Below, in pieces: positions 1 to 5,864 of a stretch of 18,097 nucleotides of DNA. Both the position numbers and the translations under genes were made by a program. The notes under the pieces were generated by a model, which did not search any database, was not told the origin of the DNA, and saw only the letters and a list, made by a program, of their open reading frames with translations. Location: the NCBI GenBank assembly GCA_016297775.1, contig JAEDGA010000020.1, positions 1-18,097 of the forward strand, in the 5' to 3' direction. Position 1 is the stretch's first letter, and the number at the start of each line of letters is the position of its first letter. This DNA comes from Candidatus Methanomethylophilaceae archaeon. GTDB taxonomy: Archaea; Thermoplasmatota; Thermoplasmata; Methanomassiliicoccales; Methanomethylophilaceae.

Positions 1-35
1 TTATCAATCTATTAGATTAATTAATTATGTATATA

Positions 36-51
36 TCAATTTATAAATTGA
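36..51. repeat. Perfect 16-bp AT-rich palindrome
   Basis: The bases TCAATTTA are followed directly by their reverse complement TAAATTGA with no spacer. No neighbouring gene start is close enough to assign it as an operator. It could be a chance event in AT-rich DNA. Confidence 0.55.
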
Positions 52-254
52 ATCATCAATTACATTCAATTTTTTGAAATAATGTCATTCATACCAATTT
101 GTCTTATTGAGCACATCTTAAATGAATACATTATTTATATTGTAAATAAAGTTATCAATTTAATTAATAAAGTGAATATGTGTCCCATTTCAAGATCATG
201 CACTGTATGTGCTGCCATATGCATTTGAAAATAATGCCACAACAATTAATTATT

Positions 255-279
255 TTAATTAAGTAACTAACTTAATTAA
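255..279. repeat. Inverted repeat, 10-bp arms, 5-nt spacer
   Basis: Arms TTAATTAAGT (255-264) and ACTTAATTAA (270-279) are perfect reverse complements. It lies about 40-60 nt beyond the stop codon of the small minus-strand gene at 316-414, followed on that strand by A/T-rich sequence, so it may help end that transcript. It has no GC-rich stem, so it is not a typical intrinsic terminator. Confidence 0.45.
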
Positions 280-315
280 TTAATGTAGATTAAATAATCG
301 AAATTCCGATAATCT

Positions 316-414
316 TCAGCTGAATACCATTGCAGTGACAGCTGTTCCGACGAAGAGCAGAACAACGAATACGGCACAGAACTTGATCAGGTTCTCCTTT
401 TTCTTCTTTGACAT
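316..414 (-). CDS. Small single-helix membrane protein (32 aa)
   Basis: A short reading frame of 32 codons plus TGA. The product starts with a basic, lysine-rich segment (MSKKKKENLIK) followed by about 20 hydrophobic residues (FCAVFVVLLFVG and on) and ends in VFS. This is the pattern of a tiny membrane protein with a cytoplasmic basic N-terminus. Support for reality: the coding stretch is clearly richer in G+C than both flanks, which are strongly AT-rich, and a TATA-like element sits about 23-31 nt upstream of the ATG, fitting a leaderless transcript; no Shine-Dalgarno is seen. A longer frame overlapping it on the same strand (290-472) gives a compositionally random peptide and is rejected. 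I do not recognise a family. It is divergent from the transport operon, and nothing in the sequence shows a functional link. It could be a SecG/Sec61-beta-like or stress-type small protein, but no motif supports either. Confidence 0.5.
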   Translation of the reverse strand: MSKKKKENLIKFCAVFVVLLFVGTAVTAMVFS

Positions 415-428
415 TGTAACGGTCTAGT

Positions 429-445
429 GTATATTTGATATTAAA
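429..445 (-). promoter_or_regulatory. TATA-like promoter element for the small minus-strand gene
   Basis: Read on the minus strand, this holds TTTAATATC (445-437) and then AAATATAC (436-429). The first is centred about 27 nt before the ATG at 414, the spacing expected if transcription starts at or next to the start codon. That agrees with the lack of a ribosome-binding site. Confidence 0.4.
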
Positions 446-550
446 TCTATTGTAAGCATGAGTGGGATGCAATTCATGTTCTTCGGGAATTGATTGTATG
501 CATCATATTGCTAGATTTTTCATTACCATCGTACGACTTATCTAAATACT

Positions 551-573
551 TAGTTGGCTATATCATCCAATTA
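551..573. promoter_or_regulatory. Operator-like dyad, copy 1 of operon promoter
   Basis: TAGTTGG, nine bases (ctatatcat), then CCAATTA. Five of seven arm positions form a clean dyad. The same 7-9-7 layout appears in copy 2 (571-593) and twice upstream of the giant gene at 10576. The spacer holds a TATA-like stretch, and a second TATA-like element (TCTAAATAC, 541-549) lies just upstream, so a bound protein would block TBP/TFB binding or the start site. The regulator is unknown. Confidence 0.6.
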
Positions 574-593
574 TTGGATGTATAATCCAATTA
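571..593. promoter_or_regulatory. Operator-like dyad, copy 2 of operon promoter
   Basis: TTATTGG, nine bases (atgtataat), then CCAATTA. Its centre lies 20 bp from the centre of copy 1, about two helical turns, so two dimers would sit on the same face of the helix. The overlap of both copies also creates a perfect 8-1-8 palindrome at 564-580 (CATCCAAT-T-ATTGGATG). The site ends 7 nt before the ATG of the first operon gene, so it lies over or just after the probable transcription start. Confidence 0.6.
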
Positions 594-600
594 TACGGAT

Positions 601-1998
601 ATGAATGCAATCAAGATAAAAGTTGTAATTTCGATATCGATTCTGATCGCAGTATGTGTAATCACACCGCTCATCGGGATTACCGAACCTACACGTGATG
701 AGAGGGAAGGTGTGATGATCGATTTTGGCTACTATAATGTGACATGGGTGCCGCTGGAATTGAATGATGGAATGAATGGAATCGATGCCCTATATGATGC
801 ATGCGACATCAAAGGCTATGCGATCGGTACTGATGCTTACGGAAACATCACATCCATCGATGGTGAGGCCAATCTTGTGGCATCCTCCTGGTCCATGTAT
901 GTCCTTCGCGGTAACGACCTTGATGTACAATGGTCCAAGGTCGATGATCCCTTCTCTTTCTCCCTTTCCGATGAACGCATAATCTCTTGGGCACGCACAT
1001 CCGCACCGGAGAACATGATGCCTGCCGTGGACAGTCTCGGTCACACATACTATAGTTACGCAGAAGCCGGGAAGAATCTGATGGGGGCGGACCTGCGTAT
1101 CGTCACTATGGCCCCCTCGGTAACGGAGACGGTCGCCGCCGTGGGCGGTGCCGGACTCATCGTTGCCACCGATCGTTACAGCAATTATCCTTCATCAATA
1201 TCCGAGGCACAGGAAGCCGGTGATATAGAGTTCGTCGGAGGTTATACCGATCCCAACTTCGAATTGATAGTATCCGTTTCCCCAGACCTAGTATTCCTGG
1301 ACGGAAGTGTAGGCGAACATATCTCCATGGCCGATAAACTCCGTAAATCCGGCATCTCTGCGGTCGTAATGTATGAGGTCATAGAGGTCTCCGACCTTCT
1401 GAAGAACATCTGGATAGCATCCAGTGCATTAGGTATGTCCGATAACGGGAACATCTACATCAAAAATCTATCTAAGACGATAGAATCCGTCTGTGCCGTC
1501 ACCAACATCGTATCGGATAAAGTATTCATTTCGCTTTCCGCATCGGAATCCCCTTATGTCGCAGGTTCGGGCACCTATGCGGATACCATTCTTACATCAA
1601 TCGGTGCCACCAATGTGTTCTCCAACATCCAATCATGGGGTATGGTGGACAAGGAAGCGATCTATGTCAAACAACCTGATGCGATCATCATCGTATATCA
1701 GAACGGCAAGGTAGAGACGGATGTGCAATACAATGCACTACTCCAATCCATGAACAGGGTGTGGAAGGACACTCCTGCGTTTCAGGATAAGAGGATATTC
1801 GTATTCTCCGGTGCATCTGCAGATCTCATCTCACGTCCGGGTGCGAGATTGGGTGCCGCTGTGGAGCTCATTGCCAAGGTCCTGGATCCGGATTCGTTCG
1901 TCAAGGCGGATTATTGGGACAGATCGCCCAAGTACTTTGCTGATGATTATTCAGATTATCTGAAATATCAGGGTCCGGAGGGGGTGCTACTGATATGA
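601..1998 (+). CDS. BtuF/FecB-type solute-binding protein fused to a DUF4430-like domain
   Basis: Extracytoplasmic binding component of an ABC importer for cobalamin, haem or ferric siderophore-like ligands. Residues 1-29 form a signal sequence or N-terminal anchor. There is no convincing lipobox: the only nearby cysteine, C19, is preceded by IAV. Residues about 38-131 resemble DUF4430, the transcobalamin C-terminal domain family: a first strand, GIDALYDAC helix, GNITSIDG turn and SSWSMYV strand. Residues about 164-431 are a Peripla_BP_2 (class III) binding domain, opening with LRIVTMAPSVTETVAAVG and including SPDLVFLDGS. The usual BtuF is about 250-300 residues, so the 465-residue length reflects the added domain. 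The ATG at 601 is the only start keeping the signal; no Shine-Dalgarno precedes it, fitting a short leader. It leads the operon and overlaps the next gene by 4 nt (ATGA). The ligand is inferred, not shown. Confidence 0.85.
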   Translation: MNAIKIKVVISISILIAVCVITPLIGITEPTRDEREGVMIDFGYYNVTWVPLELNDGMNGIDALYDACDIKGYAIGTDAYGNITSIDGEANLVASSWSMYVLRGNDLDVQWSKVDDPFSFSLSDERIISWARTSAPENMMPAVDSLGHTYYSYAEAGKNLMGADLRIVTMAPSVTETVAAVGGAGLIVATDRYSNYPSSISEAQEAGDIEFVGGYTDPNFELIVSVSPDLVFLDGSVGEHISMADKLRKSGISAVVMYEVIEVSDLLKNIWIASSALGMSDNGNIYIKNLSKTIESVCAVTNIVSDKVFISLSASESPYVAGSGTYADTILTSIGATNVFSNIQSWGMVDKEAIYVKQPDAIIIVYQNGKVETDVQYNALLQSMNRVWKDTPAFQDKRIFVFSGASADLISRPGARLGAAVELIAKVLDPDSFVKADYWDRSPKYFADDYSDYLKYQGPEGVLLI

Positions 1999-3914
1999 AC
2001 ATCCTAAGGATCATGGCCATCCCTGTAGCGATCGTTCTTATGATCACCACTGTGGTTCCGGTGACATCCGGCGGATCCGAAACGGAGGACATGTTGCTCC
2101 TAGACAACGGTGACGGATCCTATGCATGGTATCGGATAATGCCGGGATCCACCTTGACGGACACCGTCGTTAATACACTTGTATCCAACGGCATCCACGT
2201 ATCCGTGGATGGCGACCGCATCCTATCCGTGGATGGGCGTTCAGAGGTGACCATGGGCAGTACGGTGTGTTCGTGGAGATTCTACATCTGGGATTACTAC
2301 TGCTGGAGTTACGGCGGTATCGAAGGAGGCATGTCCTACGTTTCCGGGGATCTATGTCTGGGATTCAGACCATCCCCATCCTCATTGCCCGCACCTACGC
2401 CCGTGTTCAGGGATGTATGGGTAAGCATACGTGGGGATTCCTCATGTACAGGCATCTCCGGATCGCATATGCCCGATTCCGTAGCGACTCCCTTGGAATG
2501 GTACATCCAATCCGAAGCGGGTGCGGTATGCGGTTCCATCCTTGCCGCGGATGGACTCATCTATTACGTCACATCCGGTGATTATTACGGTACGGGCGTT
2601 AATCGTGACCCGCACCTCTATTGTGTGGACGCCGTCAACAAGGAGGTGGTATGGTATCTGTCATATTCCGTGGACAGGTCCCACGGTTCCACGCAGTATG
2701 AGCTCAATTCTCCTCTGATAGTGGATGATATGATCATAGTCACCTCGGCGAACAGACACATCTATTGTATCGATCGCATGGACGGTTCTGTCCTTCATGA
2801 GATGGTGCCCAGAGGGGATACGGCACATTTCACTGGAGTATTCAACACACAGGAATATGAATATCTGCCAATAATGGATGAGGAATGGTCCATCGAAGGC
2901 ATAACAAGTACCAACGGACCATCATCCGCCATATACGATTCCGGTGCGATATATTTCACGACCCATGACGGGCGCATACGCTGTTATTCCGTCGATCGTA
3001 CCAACGGGTTCGAGGAGATATGGACATATACACCTTCCAGGGAGGACAGAGGATGTTTCTACTGTTCCACTCCGTCGGTATGCTACGTGGACGGACTCCG
3101 CACGATTGTGTGCGGAGGATATTCCGGCAACATGTACTGTGTTAACGCATCCACTGGCGAGGAGATCTCCGTCACGCATGTGGCCGACATACCCGGACAT
3201 GCCTCCGGCGTGGTGTCCAAGGTCATATGTGCCGGCGACGGCAGGGTGATCGTCAGCTGCGATGACGGCAGCATGACGCCCAGGAACGGTTCGTTGTCGT
3301 GTTATGATTTACGTGATACATCCGAGCCATTGTGGAGGACGGATGTGTACGGGGGATCCTCCATCGTCGTCGGGGGTACAGTATACGGTTATCTCAGACC
3401 GGCGTTGACATCCCATGATGGCACCGGTAAGGCGCAGGTGTACGACAAGAACGGGGAATATTTCGATGCAGAATCCGGCTATTACGCATTATCCGTCACC
3501 GATGGACATGTCATATGGTCGGTACCAAACGGTGCATCCTGCAAATCATCCATGGTGTACTGTGATGGAAGGCTGTACTGTGTCGATTATTCTCCGTTGT
3601 CCGTGTGGCCTAACGGCGGTGCCGCAAGGTGCCTGGATCCGGACACCGGCGACCTCATATGGAGGATGAGGCTGGAACCTGGTTCCGTAACCGCGTACAA
3701 CATGTGCTCCCCCACCATAGTTGACGGCAGGATCTATGTGGGGAACGATGATGGAACGGTGTATTGCATCTCGGATGTTCCGGGATCCCCGGTGTCGGTC
3801 ACATCGGATATCGATTATAGATCGCAGGGTCTCGCCCATTGGTCATGGGTGACCCTTTTCCTGGCCATGGGGGCCACGCTCCTGGCGGCCGTGATTTTAT
3901 ACAGGAGAGGATAG
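1995..3914 (+). CDS. Membrane-anchored PQQ-type beta-propeller with DUF4430-like domain
   Basis: Predicted surface protein of 639 residues. Residues 1-25 are a signal peptide. Residues about 31-126 show the DUF4430-like pattern (GSTLTDTVVNTL helix, ILSVDG turn, CSWRFYIWD strand). Residues about 165-600 hold PQQ-like propeller blades, recognisable by repeated strands such as LYCVDAVNKEVVW, IYCIDRMDGSV, MYCVNASTGE and RCLDPDTGDLIW. Residues 615-636 are a membrane helix followed by RRG, giving an outside-facing, C-terminally anchored protein. Eight blades carry a cysteine where PQQ repeats often have alanine. Start: the ATG overlaps the previous stop, with GGAGGGGG about 10 nt upstream. It ends in TAG, unlike the other genes here. 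Context suggests ligand capture for the adjacent importer, loosely like the BtuG propeller of Bacteroides; a structural or assembly role is also possible. Confidence 0.8.
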   Translation: MNILRIMAIPVAIVLMITTVVPVTSGGSETEDMLLLDNGDGSYAWYRIMPGSTLTDTVVNTLVSNGIHVSVDGDRILSVDGRSEVTMGSTVCSWRFYIWDYYCWSYGGIEGGMSYVSGDLCLGFRPSPSSLPAPTPVFRDVWVSIRGDSSCTGISGSHMPDSVATPLEWYIQSEAGAVCGSILAADGLIYYVTSGDYYGTGVNRDPHLYCVDAVNKEVVWYLSYSVDRSHGSTQYELNSPLIVDDMIIVTSANRHIYCIDRMDGSVLHEMVPRGDTAHFTGVFNTQEYEYLPIMDEEWSIEGITSTNGPSSAIYDSGAIYFTTHDGRIRCYSVDRTNGFEEIWTYTPSREDRGCFYCSTPSVCYVDGLRTIVCGGYSGNMYCVNASTGEEISVTHVADIPGHASGVVSKVICAGDGRVIVSCDDGSMTPRNGSLSCYDLRDTSEPLWRTDVYGGSSIVVGGTVYGYLRPALTSHDGTGKAQVYDKNGEYFDAESGYYALSVTDGHVIWSVPNGASCKSSMVYCDGRLYCVDYSPLSVWPNGGAARCLDPDTGDLIWRMRLEPGSVTAYNMCSPTIVDGRIYVGNDDGTVYCISDVPGSPVSVTSDIDYRSQGLAHWSWVTLFLAMGATLLAAVILYRRG

Positions 3915-3915
3915 G

Positions 3916-5085
3916 ATGGGCGTAAATGATGATAATGTACCTAAAGGGAAGGGTCCTCTGGCAGGGATCGCCGGAAGGATAGGACGTTCGCTGTCACGTA
4001 TGAACGAGGACATGTCGGATGTGGAATCCGACGAAAGCGAGATATCTCTCAAGAGACGCAGATTCCTGATAGTGGCGGTCGCCGGTGCGCTGTTCTGTCT
4101 TTTCATGTTCTTGATCAGTATGTCCATATCATCGGGCGGGATAATCCCGATAAGCGATGCCTTGGGATCCCTGATGTCCGCCATAGGCAAGGGTGGACAG
4201 AATCTGAACACGGAGGAGCTGTACATATACCATTCCAGGTTGCCCAGAGCAGTGGCCGCAGTCGGCGTGGGTGCGGGTCTGGCTGTCGCAGGGTGCATAT
4301 TCCAGGCTCTGATACGCAATCCTCTGGTGGACCCCTATATAACAGGTGTGTCATCGGGCGCTGGTTGTTTCGCCGTCGCCGTGACATCCGTAGGTGTTGC
4401 AGCCATCCCTTTCCTATCGGAACACAGCACCTATATCATTCCGCTCGGTGCCATATTGGGTGGTTTGATCGCATTCGGTATCACCCTGACGGTATCTGAG
4501 GGTGCCGGAGGTTCCGCGACCAACTACATACTCGCGGGAGTCATCGTTGGTTTTGCATTCTCGTCCATACAGACGGTGTTCCTGGCCATGAACAAAGACA
4601 ATCTGGCCGATGTAATGTGGTGGCTGTACGGATCCTTCGCCAGCATAACCTGGGAGAACGCCTTCCTGGTCCTGGTACCGGCCATAGGGATCTCGATACT
4701 CGCCCTGATGTGGGCGAGGGAGTTCAACCTGTTCATGATGGGAGAGGATCAGGCCAGCCAACTCGGGTTGGATGTTAGGAGATTCAAGGCCGTTATGATG
4801 GTGGTGGCATCCGTACTCACCTCGGTCTGTGTAGCTTTCGTGGGCATCATAGGGTTCGTGGGTCTGGTGATCCCTCACGCCTGCAGGATGTGTCTTGGTG
4901 GGGATCACCGTCTGATCATGCCTGCATCCATGATCCTGGGTGCATGTCTCATGTTGTTCTCCGATCTCATCGCCAGGGTTGCCATGGCCCCCACCGAGAT
5001 ACCCGTGGGTGCCATCACCGCTATGATCGGTACCCCTGTGTTCGCTTACATGCTCATGAGGAGGGGGCGTGAATATGATGGATGA
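3916..5085 (+). CDS. BtuC/FecD-type ABC transporter permease
   Basis: Membrane channel of the importer. After about 48 polar residues come hydrophobic helices, the first at about 50-71. FecCD-family signatures are clear: RLPRAVAAVGVGAGLAVAG (108-126) running into NPLVDPYITGVSSGA (135-149), the cytoplasmic segment MGEDQASQLGLDV (255-267), and GFVGLVIPHACRM followed by GGDHR (303-322). The family is usually about 330 residues; the extra length is an acidic, serine-containing N-terminal extension (1-48) ending in a basic KRRR stop-transfer cluster. The ATG at 3916 has GGAGAGG six nt upstream (3904-3910), and later in-frame ATGs lack such a site, so the extension is probably translated. One nt separates it from the preceding stop, and its 3' end overlaps the ATPase gene. 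Substrate (cobalamin, haem or siderophore) cannot be told from the permease alone. Confidence 0.93.
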   Translation: MGVNDDNVPKGKGPLAGIAGRIGRSLSRMNEDMSDVESDESEISLKRRRFLIVAVAGALFCLFMFLISMSISSGGIIPISDALGSLMSAIGKGGQNLNTEELYIYHSRLPRAVAAVGVGAGLAVAGCIFQALIRNPLVDPYITGVSSGAGCFAVAVTSVGVAAIPFLSEHSTYIIPLGAILGGLIAFGITLTVSEGAGGSATNYILAGVIVGFAFSSIQTVFLAMNKDNLADVMWWLYGSFASITWENAFLVLVPAIGISILALMWAREFNLFMMGEDQASQLGLDVRRFKAVMMVVASVLTSVCVAFVGIIGFVGLVIPHACRMCLGGDHRLIMPASMILGACLMLFSDLIARVAMAPTEIPVGAITAMIGTPVFAYMLMRRGREYDG

Positions 5086-5863
5086 GATGCTCAAGATAGA
5101 GGGGCTCAGAATCAGTTTTGGGGACTTCGAGGCTTTGCACGGTATAGATCTGTCCCTTCCCAAGGGGAAATTGATCGGGTTGATAGGCCCGAACGGATGC
5201 GGCAAATCCACGATGATGAAATGCATATCCAAGATCAACAAGGGATGGACCGGTCGCATAATCATCGATGGGGAGGACATAGGTCCAATGAGGCCGATGG
5301 ATGTGGCCCACAGGGTGGCCAACGTTCCCGCAGAGGCAGGTCAGACATTCGGTATGTCGGTGATGGACATGGTGATGTTGGGAAGATATCCCTTCGTCAA
5401 CCGTGTATGGTGGGAGTCCAGAGAGGATGAGAGGAAGGTCCGCGAAGCGTTGAAGGCATTCGGTCTCGATCATTATAGAAGGAAACAGGTCTCTTTGCTA
5501 TCCTCCGGAGAGAAACAGCGCGCACTGATCGCCAAAGCATACGTCCAGGAACCGAAGGTCATGCTCGTAGATGAACCCACATCCCATCTGGACATGAAAT
5601 ACAAACTCAATGTGATGGAATATCTCAAACGGATGTCCCGCGGGGATATGACCGTCCTTGTCGCCGAACACGATATCTCGCTGATGGCCAGGTACTGCGA
5701 TCTGTGCATAATCATGAAGAAGGGGCAGGTGGTCGGATACGGGGATCCGAAGACCGTGGTCACCGAGGAACTGATACGCGATGTCTACGAGGTGGATGCC
5801 CGCATAGGATTGGATGCGGACGGTGAAATCTACGTCCTGCCGAAGACCGCGATAGGAGACTGA
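5075..5863 (+). CDS. BtuD/FecE-type ABC transporter ATP-binding protein
   Basis: Cytoplasmic ATPase (262 aa) that powers the importer with the permease encoded just upstream. Visible motifs: Walker A GPNGCGKST (38-46), signature LSSGEKQ (142-148), Walker B VMLVDEP (162-168), D-loop SHLD, and the switch histidine in AEHD (199). The Q-loop is unusual: where the family has V-P-Q, this protein reads V-P-A-E (84-87), although the downstream MLGRYP segment aligns well. Start choice: a GTG at 5069 is possible, but the GGAGGGGG run at 5060-5067 sits only 1 nt from it and 7 nt from the ATG at 5075, so the ATG is preferred. The gene overlaps the permease by 11 nt and is followed after 1 nt by the large surface protein, indicating translational coupling. 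Confidence 0.93.
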   Translation: MMDEMLKIEGLRISFGDFEALHGIDLSLPKGKLIGLIGPNGCGKSTMMKCISKINKGWTGRIIIDGEDIGPMRPMDVAHRVANVPAEAGQTFGMSVMDMVMLGRYPFVNRVWWESREDERKVREALKAFGLDHYRRKQVSLLSSGEKQRALIAKAYVQEPKVMLVDEPTSHLDMKYKLNVMEYLKRMSRGDMTVLVAEHDISLMARYCDLCIIMKKGQVVGYGDPKTVVTEELIRDVYEVDARIGLDADGEIYVLPKTAIGD

Positions 5864-5864
5864 A

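Larger units (their letters stand above)
1..300. other. AT-rich intergenic region with inverted repeats
   Basis: No gene could be supported here. The stretch is visibly much more AT-rich than the rest of the window and contains several inverted repeats made almost only of A and T: a perfect 16-bp palindrome at 36-51, a 5-bp stem around a T-run at 65-78 (TTCAA/TTGAA), 7-bp arms at 131-137 and 143-149 (TTATTTA/TAAATAA), and 10-bp arms at 255-264 and 270-279. The TTAATTAA unit recurs, as does ATCAAT (3-8, 35-40, 53-58, 154-159). This could be the 3' flank of an upstream gene, a transcription termination zone for the small minus-strand gene that reads toward it, or simply low-complexity spacer. 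Confidence 0.6.

Noticed and set aside
178..228. Sixteen-codon plus-strand frame with three cysteines in the AT-rich region
   Set aside because: Too short, no ribosome-binding site or matching promoter, and the composition matches the non-coding flank.
1..300. Replication origin in the AT-rich stretch
   Set aside because: No origin-recognition-box pair, no nearby orc1/cdc6 gene; AT-richness and palindromes alone are not enough.
415..600. Cobalamin riboswitch upstream of the operon
   Set aside because: No B12-box-like sequence or GC-rich structured leader is visible; the probable leader is too short. Regulation by a DNA-binding protein at the dyads fits better.
5069..5074. GTG start for the ATPase gene
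   Set aside because: The strong ribosome-binding run ends 1 nt before it but 7 nt before the ATG at 5075, so the ATG is the better start.
4414..5322. Minus-strand open frame (302 codons) across the permease/ATPase junction
   Set aside because: Antisense to two genes with unmistakable family motifs; the predicted peptide is His/Pro-rich and shows no fold.
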